From Salinicola avicenniae (GTDB lineage: Bacteria; Pseudomonadota; Gammaproteobacteria; Pseudomonadales; Halomonadaceae), in the NCBI RefSeq assembly GCF_023736115.1, contig NZ_JAKQZC010000004.1:124001-188000 (forward strand): 64,000 bases of DNA, in the 5' to 3' direction. Below the pieces are notes generated by a model, which did not search any database, was not told the origin of the DNA, and saw nothing but the letters and a program-made list of their open reading frames with translations. Both the position numbers and the translations under genes were made by a program. Numbering within the stretch: the first letter of the stretch is position 1; each line of letters opens with the position of its first letter. Below are positions 7,759 to 15,242 of the stretch, one piece after another.

Positions 7759-10230
7759 ATGACCGCTCTGGCGAGCTGGCTGTCGACCCTCGGCGAGAGA
7801 CTGCGCCAGCGGCGCTGGCGCGGCGTGCTGTGGATCGCGGCCGACCCTGAACTCGCGCTTGAGCGGGCGACGGCGGTGCTCGCGGCGGGGCCGTGGCGCT
7901 CGCCGCTGTGGCTCGGCCCGGCACCCGCAGCATTGCCCGACGACGTGGCGCGGCTGGCGATGTCGCGGGCGCGCAGCCGGCTGGGCAGCGAGCACGATCT
8001 GGTGGTTTTCGATGCCGCCAGCGCCGATAGCGGCTTCGATCCGGACGCCTTCGGCGCGATCAGCGGTACGGTCACCGCCGGCGGTTGGCTGGTGCTGCTG
8101 ACCCCGGCCGACTGGGGCGATTCCGCCGACAGGGGCTGCCTTCCCGATGCCGACTATCGCCGGCTGGCGCACTGGCCGCATGCGCTCGACACGCTCTCGG
8201 CGCGCTATCTCGCGCGCGCCTCCCGCTGCCTGAATCGAACGGCCGCGCTCGCGCGCTGGCCGGCGGCCTCGGCGCTGCCGGAGACGCCGCTGCTAGAGTC
8301 GTCTTCGTTCACCGCGCCCAACCCCGCGCTGTCGTCTCTCGCCGCGCCCAACCCCGCGCTGTCGTCTCTCGCCGCGCCCGATTCCGCGCCGTCGTCTCTC
8401 GCCGCGCCCGACCCCGCGCCGCCTTCGCTCGAAACACCCGACTGCGTGACGCCCGATCAGGCCGAGGCCGTGGCGCGACTCTGTCGGCTGAGGCGGCGTC
8501 GCCCGCTGGTGCTGGTTGCCGATCGTGGCCGAGGCAAGAGCGCCGCGCTGGGGATCGCCGCGGCACGCCGGCTGCGGCAGGGCGAAACGCGACTATGGGT
8601 GAGCGCCCCCAGCGAGGCGGCGGTAGCGCCGCTGTTTGCGCGTTTAGAGGCGTTGCTGCCGCAGGGTCGACGTACGCGCGACGGTTTCGAGGTCATCTTT
8701 GGCAATGACCGAGACAATGCCCCAGACAATGATCCAGTCAATGGCCGAGACGATGGCCCAGGGCATGGGCGAGACGATGGGCGCCGGTGCCGCGTCGAGT
8801 GGCTGGCGCCGGAGCAGGTGATGGCGCGGCTGCGGGAGGCCGATATCGATCCGCGCTCGCCGCCGACGCTATTCGTCGACGAGGCGGCGGCGATTCCCGC
8901 CGCGCGGCTGGTCACCTGGCTGCGCGCCTTTCCCCGGCTCGCGTTTGCCACCACCGTGCACGGCTACGAGGGCACCGGGCGCGGCTTCGAGGTGCGCCTG
9001 CGCGAATGGCTCGACCGCCTGACGCCGGACTGGCGCCGCCTGACGTTGAGCGACCCGGTGCGCTTCGCCGCCGATGATCCGCTGGAGCGACTGACCCGCG
9101 ACCTGCTGTGTCTCGATGCCGAACCGGTCACGCCGGCGACCGGGCCGGCGCCGGGCGACGAACACGATGCCCTGGTCTACACCTGGCTCGACCGCGACGC
9201 GCTGGCCGCCGACGACCGCCTGCTCGAGGCCGCTTTCGGCCTGCTGGTTCAGGCTCACTACCGCACCGCGCCGAGCGATCTTCGACAGCTGCTCGACGGC
9301 CCCGACGTGCGCCTGCTGGCGGCGTGCCAGGGCACGGTGCCGGTAGCGCTGTGTGCCATTCAACGTGAAGGCGACTTCGATGACGCCCTGGCGGACGCCG
9401 TCTACCACGGGCAGCGACGCCCGCGCGGACATCTGCTGGCGCAGTCGCTGGCCACGCACGGCGGCTATCGGGACGCCACGGTCGCGCGCTGGTGGCGCAT
9501 CATGCGCATCGCGGTGCACCCGGCATGGCGCCGACGCGGCATCGGCGCGGCGCTGGTCGAGCAGGCCGCGACGGCGGCTCTCGCCGCCGGTATCGAGCGG
9601 CTGGGCGTCAGTTTCGGCGCCGAGCCGACGTTGATGCGCTTCTGGCGGCATCAGGGCTTTCAGTCGCTGCGCGTCGGCCTGACGCGCGACGCCGCCAGCG
9701 GCGAACCGGCGTTGATGATGGGGCGTGGGCTGACGCCGGCGGCCACGGCGGCAATGCACGGTATGAACGCCGACTTCGCCCGTCTGCTGCCGGACTTGCT
9801 GGGCGGCGAACTGCAGGATATCGAACCGTGGGTCGCGGCCTGCTGGCTGCACGAGGGCGAGCAGCCCGTTCGCGACGCGACGCTGCGCGAGCGGCTGGCC
9901 TGGTTTGCCAGCGGGGGCGGCGAGCTGGCGCTGGTGCGCCCATGGCTACGCACGGCCTGGCTCGCCTGGTGGCGGGCGCAGCCGCTCACGGCACTGCCGG
10001 ACGCGCTGCGTGACGACACGGCCGTCGCTAACGGCGGCGAGCCGCCAATGCTGGAGGCCCCGTATAACCTCGAGGCGCTGGTCGCGGCGCTTTACCAGCA
10101 TGACGACTCGCGGCTGTCGGCCGGCGGCAAACGCGAGCGGCAGGCGCAGGCGCGACGCCTGGCCGCGACGCTGCTGGCGTGGCTCGATGCCGCCGGCGAG
10201 GATATGGTCAAGCCGCAGCCAGACGCGTAA
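7759..10230 (+). CDS. tmcA: tRNA(Met) cytidine acetyltransferase TmcA
   Basis: This 823-residue enzyme makes N4-acetylcytidine at the wobble position of elongator tRNA-Met from acetyl-CoA and ATP. In order it has an N-terminal DUF1726-type domain, a RecD-like helicase domain with Walker A (GRGKS, residues 257-261) and a DEAA box (near 374), a GNAT acetyltransferase domain with the RRRGIG acetyl-CoA loop (about 590-600), and a C-terminal tRNA-binding region. It is about 150 residues longer than E. coli TmcA. Much of the surplus is two low-complexity insertions: a Pro/Ala/Ser decapeptide repeat (182-221) between the first two domains, and an Asp/Asn/Gly-rich repeat (about 315-342) inside the helicase domain. 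Confidence 0.92.
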   Translation: MTALASWLSTLGERLRQRRWRGVLWIAADPELALERATAVLAAGPWRSPLWLGPAPAALPDDVARLAMSRARSRLGSEHDLVVFDAASADSGFDPDAFGAISGTVTAGGWLVLLTPADWGDSADRGCLPDADYRRLAHWPHALDTLSARYLARASRCLNRTAALARWPAASALPETPLLESSSFTAPNPALSSLAAPNPALSSLAAPDSAPSSLAAPDPAPPSLETPDCVTPDQAEAVARLCRLRRRRPLVLVADRGRGKSAALGIAAARRLRQGETRLWVSAPSEAAVAPLFARLEALLPQGRRTRDGFEVIFGNDRDNAPDNDPVNGRDDGPGHGRDDGRRCRVEWLAPEQVMARLREADIDPRSPPTLFVDEAAAIPAARLVTWLRAFPRLAFATTVHGYEGTGRGFEVRLREWLDRLTPDWRRLTLSDPVRFAADDPLERLTRDLLCLDAEPVTPATGPAPGDEHDALVYTWLDRDALAADDRLLEAAFGLLVQAHYRTAPSDLRQLLDGPDVRLLAACQGTVPVALCAIQREGDFDDALADAVYHGQRRPRGHLLAQSLATHGGYRDATVARWWRIMRIAVHPAWRRRGIGAALVEQAATAALAAGIERLGVSFGAEPTLMRFWRHQGFQSLRVGLTRDAASGEPALMMGRGLTPAATAAMHGMNADFARLLPDLLGGELQDIEPWVAACWLHEGEQPVRDATLRERLAWFASGGGELALVRPWLRTAWLAWWRAQPLTALPDALRDDTAVANGGEPPMLEAPYNLEALVAALYQHDDSRLSAGGKRERQAQARRLAATLLAWLDAAGEDMVKPQPDA
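8302..8421 (+). repeat. 30-bp tandem repeat inside tmcA
   Basis: Four direct copies of a 30-base unit (8302-8331, 8332-8361, 8362-8391, 8392-8421) encode decapeptides of the form SSLAAPNPAL, followed by a degenerate partial copy. The unit is a multiple of three, so copy-number change would keep the frame and only alter linker length. Confidence 0.92.
8703..8783 (+). repeat. Degenerate 12-bp-periodic repeat inside tmcA
   Basis: Imperfect repeats of a roughly 12-base unit (variants of gccgagacgatg / gcccagacaatg) encode an Asp/Asn/Gly/Arg-rich loop within the helicase domain. It is in frame and probably arose by slippage. Confidence 0.75.
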
Positions 10231-10349
10231 GGTGATGGCACTTTGCTACACTCGCCGTCGCCGGACGGCGACGCCAAAACCCTCTTAACGTCATTCGAGA
10301 GCCCGTCGCCGGTCGCTGCCGGTGACGCGCGGCGAGGCTGGAAACGATC

Positions 10350-11825
10350 ATGAACGACCATCTGCTGGAACTCTCTCCCGAACCCTTGTGGCGGCACTTC
10401 CGCACCCTCTGCAACACGCCGCGATCCTCTGGCCATGAAGCACAATTGATCGAGACGCTGGCGCGCTGGGCCGACGAGCAGGGGCTGGCGCACGATCGCG
10501 ACAGCTACGGCAATCTGCGTATCCGCAAGGCCGCGAGCCCGGGTTGCGACGACGTGCCCGGCGTGATCCTGCAGGGGCATCTCGACATGGTCACCCAGGC
10601 CAACAGCGATCATCCGCACGACTTCCTCAACGATCCGCTCGACACTTACGTCGAGGATGGCTGGCTGCACGCGCGCGGCACCACGCTGGGCGCCGACAAC
10701 GGTCTCGGCGTCGCCGCGGCGCTGGCGATTCTGGAAGCCGAGGATATCGCCCACGGCCCGCTGGAAGCGCTGTTCACGCTGGAAGAAGAGACCTCACTGC
10801 AGGGCGCGCTGTCGCTCGACGAGGGCTGGCTCGACGGGCGCTATCTGCTCAACCTGGACTCCGAGGATCGCGGCGAGGTCTATATCGGCTGTGCCGGCGG
10901 TGCCGATGTGGTAGTCGATGCCGACCTGCCGATGCGCGGCTGCGACGACGAGGAAGTAATGCGCCGCATCGCCCTGACCGGGCTGGTCGGCGGCCACTCC
11001 GGCGCGGATATTCACAAGGAGCGCGGCAACGCCAACCAGCTGCTGGTACGCGCCCTGCGCGCGCTCGGCGAGTACGAGATCCGGCTGGTGGACTACCACG
11101 GCGGGACGCTGCGCAACGCGCTGCCGCGAGAAGCGTTCGCCACCATCGCGGTCGACGAGCATCACCTGCCGGCGCTCGAACAGACGCTGACCGAGCTGCA
11201 GGCGTGCTACCAGGCGGAGCTGGCCGGTGTCGATGAGGAGGTGACGCTGAGCCTGGCGCCGGCGGCCGTCTCCTGCGAGGACGCCGAGGTTCTGACCGAC
11301 ACCGCGACCGCGCTGCTGGTTTCCGCGCTGCACGCCGCGCCCTACGGCGTCGAGCGCATGAGTGTCGAAGTGCCCGGCGTGGTCGAGACCTCCAACAACC
11401 TGGGCGTGGTGACGCTCGAGAACGGCCGCTTCCATCTCTGTGCGTTGGTGCGCTCGCTGCGCGACAGCGCCACGCGCAACCTGGCGGACCGCTTCACCGC
11501 GCTATTCGGCCTGATCGGCGCGCAGACCCGGGTCGAGAATGCCTATCCCGGCTGGACGCCGAGCGCCGACAGCACGCTGCTGACGCGTTTCCGTCGCCTC
11601 CATCAGGAGCAGCTGGGCAGCGACCCGGCGGTCAAGGTCATCCACGCCGGGCTCGAGTGCGGCATTATCGGCGGCAAGTACCCGCAGCTCGAGATGATCT
11701 CCTTCGGCCCGGTTATTCGCGGCGCCCACTCGCCGACCGAGCGCACCGAACTTGCCTCCGTCGAGGAGTTCTGGAAAGTGCTCAAGGCGCTGGTTGCCGA
11801 CATCGCCTCCGGCAAAGCGGCTTGA
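10350..11825 (+). CDS. pepD: Aminoacyl-histidine dipeptidase PepD
   Basis: This 491-residue cytosolic M20-family di-zinc peptidase cleaves Xaa-His and many other dipeptides. The zinc ligands sit in the expected order: GHLDM (near residue 74), GADNGLG (near 115), the catalytic EEET (near 149), LNLDSED (near 172) and a C-terminal GAHSPTERTE histidine (near 460). Length matches the PepD family. Its start ATG is preceded by a weak ribosome site. It is the last GC-rich gene before the AT-richer island. Confidence 0.93.
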   Translation: MNDHLLELSPEPLWRHFRTLCNTPRSSGHEAQLIETLARWADEQGLAHDRDSYGNLRIRKAASPGCDDVPGVILQGHLDMVTQANSDHPHDFLNDPLDTYVEDGWLHARGTTLGADNGLGVAAALAILEAEDIAHGPLEALFTLEEETSLQGALSLDEGWLDGRYLLNLDSEDRGEVYIGCAGGADVVVDADLPMRGCDDEEVMRRIALTGLVGGHSGADIHKERGNANQLLVRALRALGEYEIRLVDYHGGTLRNALPREAFATIAVDEHHLPALEQTLTELQACYQAELAGVDEEVTLSLAPAAVSCEDAEVLTDTATALLVSALHAAPYGVERMSVEVPGVVETSNNLGVVTLENGRFHLCALVRSLRDSATRNLADRFTALFGLIGAQTRVENAYPGWTPSADSTLLTRFRRLHQEQLGSDPAVKVIHAGLECGIIGGKYPQLEMISFGPVIRGAHSPTERTELASVEEFWKVLKALVADIASGKAA

Positions 11826-12757
11826 TGCGAACCTGAAAAGAAGCGGGCAAGTGGTTCTCTCGATATTGCGCGTTCCCGATAGAGCGCCATTCGAAAGAAT
11901 CACTCGCCATCAGAAATACCTCCTTCCTCTCAATCCTTATCTCCCACGGCAAAGCGTCCTACTCATCGGGTCGCCGGCCAGCGCGTTCTTCTTACCTTTT
12001 CCCAACGCGACGTCTGGCTCTCCTGCGTCGACGAATATCGCCCAGCACTCGGCTAAGGTCGACTTGGGCATTGCGCTCCGTGTAACCGATGGTTACGGTG
12101 TTGTAACGCCCATTTAAAAGACTGATGCCCAAGCACCATCCCAAGACTATTGCATGGCGGGCGACCCATGATCGTCGCCTGTTCAGGTAGGGGCGGTAGC
12201 GTGATTTAACGCTGCCGGTAATTGATATAGTTGTTTGGCATGCAGGAACGCGGGGATATGCCGTTAAAGCCACCTGAGAACAGGGCGATAAGTAAAACAA
12301 CGTATTCAGCGGCTGATTCCGCGTGGCTGCCGCCACCTGGCGTTGTATCGCAAGAGATTCTAGGAAAGTTTACCTCGGGGACATCCATACTGGCCGGTTG
12401 GCGCAAGCCATGAAAGCGAATGAAATAGCGGTTCCAGTCGCAGTCAGTCTTGACCGTGCGGGGACTTTAGCGTTTCACGCGCATGATGGCTTTCACACGA
12501 TCCATTAGCTTTGGTGGCTGATTGTGAGCATTCATAAGCAACCCAATATGGCTGTATTTTTATACGTCAATATCTGGTTCAGTGGAACGTGCAAGGTTGC
12601 GAATTCTGCATAACATGGCGACTTATTCTTGGTTTCATTTGAAATTAATAGGTTAGAAGCGATTTGGTGGGCTAGATAAGAATTCATCAGCACGTGCGCT
12701 CATTCAAGTGGTAAAAAGAGCCTGTTATCTAATGCCTTTTATACCTGAGGAGAAACT
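11826..12757. other. 932-base gene-poor segment at the left edge of the AT-rich island
   Basis: No supported gene was found. GC falls visibly from left to right. Short open frames on both strands lack ribosome sites and recognisable domains. Two inverted repeats are clear: GTAACC-GAT-GGTTAC at 12082-12096, and an 8-bp stem (12195-12202 with 12209-12216) around GATTTA. The segment may be degraded cassette DNA or remnants of an earlier insertion. Confidence 0.5.
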
Positions 12758-13549
12758 GTGCCAACCGAACTTACTTGGCGTAAAGCTATTGAAAAAGTGT
12801 TGCAGGACGCCGAAGGCGCGATGCACTACAAAGATATTGCAGACGAAATTGTGAGTCGCGGGCTTCGCGTTAATGTCGGTGCCACGCCTCCGGCCACGGT
12901 GAGTGCGAATCTTACCACGTCCATAGCGAAGGACGGCGAGAAATCGCCTTTTCAAAAGGTTGGTCGGGGTGAGTATATTCTGCGGAATAAGGGGAAAGGT
13001 TCGGCTAAAGCTAAACAGGCTACAAGCGCCACACCACTAGTGGAGCAAGACTCTGAAGATCAATACGATATTATTAGCTCCTTCGGAATGTTCTGGCGTC
13101 GTGACTTCGTTGACTGGAATTCAAGTCCAAAGCTACTCGGGATGCAGCAAATCGGCACAGAACCAGTGGATTTCTATGGCCAAGTAGGGATTTACTTGCT
13201 GTATGACGGACGAGAGATAATCTATGTGGGCCGATCAACGGATAGGCCACTTGGGAAGCGTTTATACGAGCATACCGCCGACCGTCTTTCGACCCGATGG
13301 GATCGATTTTCTTGGTTCGGTTTGTTGCCTGTATCTGAGAAAGGCCGGCTTGGGATGCTTCCGGAAAGCTACATCGCCAACAAAATTGTCCCGGCTTTAG
13401 AAGCAATATTGATTGAGGCGCTAGAGCCGCGTCAGAACAGAAAGCGTGGTGATGACCTATCTGCTGTCGAGTATCTGCAGAAAGAAGACCCAGAAATAGA
13501 CCGAAAGAAAAAGAAGGTACTGCTCGAGTCAGCGCTCTCAAAGGTATAA
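12758..13549 (+). CDS. HARE-HTH / GIY-YIG nuclease-like protein (integron cassette gene 1)
   Basis: This 263-residue protein has two recognisable parts. Residues 4-78 match a HARE-HTH (HB1/ASXL-type winged helix) domain, a DNA-binding module that occurs in bacterial restriction-type proteins. Residues 138-232 form a GIY-YIG nuclease fold: GIY at 144-146, YVG at 156-158, catalytic-helix Arg at about 168, Glu220 as likely metal ligand and Asn227. The GTG start at 12758 follows GAGGAG at 12747-12752. The stop codon lies inside the R'' box of an attC site, the standard position in an integron cassette. Base composition is AT-richer than flanking genes, which indicates transfer. A role in defence against foreign DNA is inference. 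Confidence 0.78.
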   Translation: MPTELTWRKAIEKVLQDAEGAMHYKDIADEIVSRGLRVNVGATPPATVSANLTTSIAKDGEKSPFQKVGRGEYILRNKGKGSAKAKQATSATPLVEQDSEDQYDIISSFGMFWRRDFVDWNSSPKLLGMQQIGTEPVDFYGQVGIYLLYDGREIIYVGRSTDRPLGKRLYEHTADRLSTRWDRFSWFGLLPVSEKGRLGMLPESYIANKIVPALEAILIEALEPRQNRKRGDDLSAVEYLQKEDPEIDRKKKKVLLESALSKV

Positions 13550-13619
13550 CAAAAGCGTTAACGCGGACAGGCTTTTCCGCTGGCGCTTCAAAGCCAGCCG
13601 GTTACGCAAGACGTTAGGC
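13544..13619 (+). repeat. Integron attC recombination site 1
   Basis: This 76-base site starts with the R''-like box GTATAAC (13544-13550, containing the stop of cassette gene 1) and ends with a consensus R' box GTTAGGC (13613-13619). The interior folds into an imperfect stem: 13555-13575 pairs with 13590-13607, with three unpaired bases on one side and one mismatch. These unpaired bases are the hallmark extrahelical bases that guide integrase strand choice. The next gene starts 14 bases after the R' box, as in cassette arrays. Confidence 0.85.
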
Positions 13620-13632
13620 ATTCGGAGGTAAA

Positions 13633-14264
13633 ATGCAGAAATCCGATCAAGTATCGTTGTATTTTTTGTCTGACTTAGAAAATTTTCGGGTTTTGTTGAG
13701 CTATCAGAACATCATTGGTCTGAAGAATTAAATAAGTATAGCGAATCTGGAATAGAAGTTAACGAGCCCGTTTGTTGGGATAGATATAAGTATCGCAATG
13801 ATTTAGGTGCGCATTCTCAAGAAGTGTTTCCCCAATACCAGAAACAATCGTTTTTGCTCATATTGGTATCGCTTTTTGAAGACTATCTTAACCAGCTGTG
13901 CCACGGTTTTAACTTTGAAAAAGATCTGAATTGTGTTTTAAAAGACTATCCTGGTTTAGGTGTTGAGAGAGAAAAAAACTACCTGCGTAAAGTCGCTGGA
14001 ATTGAAGTTCCTACAGGTGCTGTCTCTTGGGGTAGAGTCGTCGAAGCAAGAGATATCAGGAATATCATTGCTCACAATGCAGGGCACTTAGACGAGGAGC
14101 TTCATAGTAAGCAGCTTAGAATTGTTGCCAAAAGCCTCAGTTTGAATTCGCATAAATTTGCTAGAGTCCATCTTGAAGTCACACAGGTGTCTATCTTTGA
14201 AATTATTGAAGCTATGACTAGTGTGGCTAAGGAGCTCTGGCGCAACACGACGGGAGATACCTAA
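13633..14264 (+). CDS. HEPN-domain protein with a -1 frameshift (integron cassette gene 2)
   Basis: The ATG at 13633 (GGAGGT just upstream) opens a frame that stops at 13729-13731. A second frame, open from 13674 to the stop at 14262-14264, continues the same protein. Joining them by a -1 shift at 13680-13686 gives about 210 residues. The joint is A_AAT_TTT, a canonical -1 slippery heptamer and also a run where one T may have been lost. The C-terminal part has RNIIAH (about residues 143-148), the R-x4-H motif of HEPN ribonucleases, in a mostly helical, AT-rich gene. The internal GTG at 13824 could also start a 146-residue product. HEPN proteins are often toxins or phage-defence RNases; that role here is inference. 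The gene lies between two attC sites. Confidence 0.65.
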
Positions 14265-14384
14265 CAAAAAATTTAAGAGTGATTCAGCACGCTCGGCATT
14301 TTTAGTTCGGGTTGAGTTTAGTGTTTACACTGGTCCAGTTGAGTTATGTGGTCGCGTGCTTCACACCTTAATTGGGCGTTAACG
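14259..14384 (+). repeat. Integron attC recombination site 2 (long, VCR-like)
   Basis: The R'' box ACCTAAC (14259-14265) fits RYYYAAC exactly and contains the stop of the HEPN gene. At the other end GTTAACG (14378-14384) is a degenerate R' box. The two ends pair over about 30 bases with bulges (TAAC..., AATTTAAG..., CAGCACGC matched by the far end). The length of 126 bases and the internal GTTTAGTGTTTAC resemble Vibrio-type long attC sites. The degenerate right end suggests the array was truncated here or joins host DNA. Confidence 0.75.
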
Positions 14385-14695
14385 GCCTTTATTCCTGCAC
14401 CCTCATTACCCACAATGTTCAAGCACTGGGCGTCGTTCCCGACCTGCCAAAGCCATCAACACCCCAGCGGATAACCAAAGCCTTCACAACGAATCACGCC
14501 CGCTGCTGCCGGGCGCGGCCCCGGGCCGGGTGTACCTTCTCTCGCGAGGCCTGCCGTCAGCGCTCAGGAAACGATACAGCGAGGCGAAAACCGGTGCGTT
14601 ATGATCGCTTGTCAGTCGATTAACTGGGCGCTTGCGGCACCGGTCGCGGCAAGGCGACAACGGTTGGGGAAGCGTGATCTATTGCAGGAGGCATC
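14385..14695. other. Gene-free segment at the right edge of the cassette island
   Basis: This segment of about 310 bases lies between attC site 2 and the tautomerase gene. Composition returns to GC-rich from about 14500. No supported gene was found; a short open frame here has no ribosome site or recognisable domain. A promoter for the tautomerase gene may lie near the GTTATGAT at about 14594. Confidence 0.45.
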
Positions 14696-15082
14696 GTGAT
14701 CGTTATCTATGGCATCAAGGAACACCTGAATCCCATCAAGGCTCAGCTCTCCGAGGTGATCCACGGTTGTATGCAGTCCGTACTCGGTATGCCGGAAGAC
14801 AAGCGGGCTCATCGTTTTATCCCGATGGAAGCCGAGGATTTTTATTATCCGGGGGGTAGAACACCAGCCTACACCGTCATTGACATCAACATGATGCAGG
14901 GGCGAACGCCCGAGACGCAGAAAGCGCTGATCAAGGCGCTCTTCCAGACAATCGAGTCCGTCGTTGGCCTATCACCCGTGGATGTCGAAATAACGATCAA
15001 GGAGCAGCCGCCCCATTGCTGGGGCTTCCGAGGCATGACCGGCGACGAGGCACGCGATCTCCAGTATTCGGTCAAGGTGTAG
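14696..15082 (+). CDS. Tautomerase-superfamily protein
   Basis: This 128-residue protein is of the tautomerase superfamily (Tautomerase_2-like, related to 4-oxalocrotonate tautomerase and MIF). The central region (IDINMMQGRTPETQKALIKAL, about 62-82) and the C-terminal VDVEITIKEQPPHCWGFRG match this fold. The canonical catalytic Pro-1 is absent, as in several family branches. The GTG start at 14696 follows AGGAGG at 14686-14691. The substrate is unknown. It stands alone, facing a convergent gene. Confidence 0.78.
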   Translation: MIVIYGIKEHLNPIKAQLSEVIHGCMQSVLGMPEDKRAHRFIPMEAEDFYYPGGRTPAYTVIDINMMQGRTPETQKALIKALFQTIESVVGLSPVDVEITIKEQPPHCWGFRGMTGDEARDLQYSVKV

Positions 15083-15242
15083 CCGGGGGATCCATGGGTG
15101 CCGGCGGCGCGGCGAGTCGCCGGCTCCTGTTGCCGCTGGCGTTACGCCGCATCGAGCCCGGTCTATCGGCCAGAGCGCCCCGGCAGCGGGTGGCTCTCGC
15201 CAAGGTCATCCTGACAGCGTGTTCGCGCGCCGCCACGGCGGT

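Noticed and set aside
10256-10273. 8-bp inverted repeat between tmcA and pepD as a terminator
   Set aside because: No T-run on either side and a 2-base loop; may be a chance GC palindrome.
12205-12268. attC-like pair ATTTAAC ... GTTAAAG
   Set aside because: The ends match R''/R' loosely but the interior arms show no convincing pairing and no cassette gene ends here.
11992-12336. Minus-strand open frame of 114 codons with Arg-rich C-terminus
   Set aside because: No ribosome site and no recognisable domain; it spans the palindromes and changing base composition. Not supported as a gene.
12674-12730. Possible third attC site upstream of cassette gene 1 (AGATAAG ... GTTATCT ends)
   Set aside because: The outer 6 bases pair and the distance fits, but the left box breaks the AAC core and the interior does not fold into an attC-like stem.
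14372-14623. Open frame of 83 codons after attC site 2
   Set aside because: It begins inside the attC site, has no ribosome site and low-quality sequence rich in Cys/Arg.
15100-15124. GCCGGCG ... CGCCGGC hairpin between the convergent tautomerase and App1 genes
   Set aside because: Short GC-only arms without a T-run; too weak to call as a terminator.
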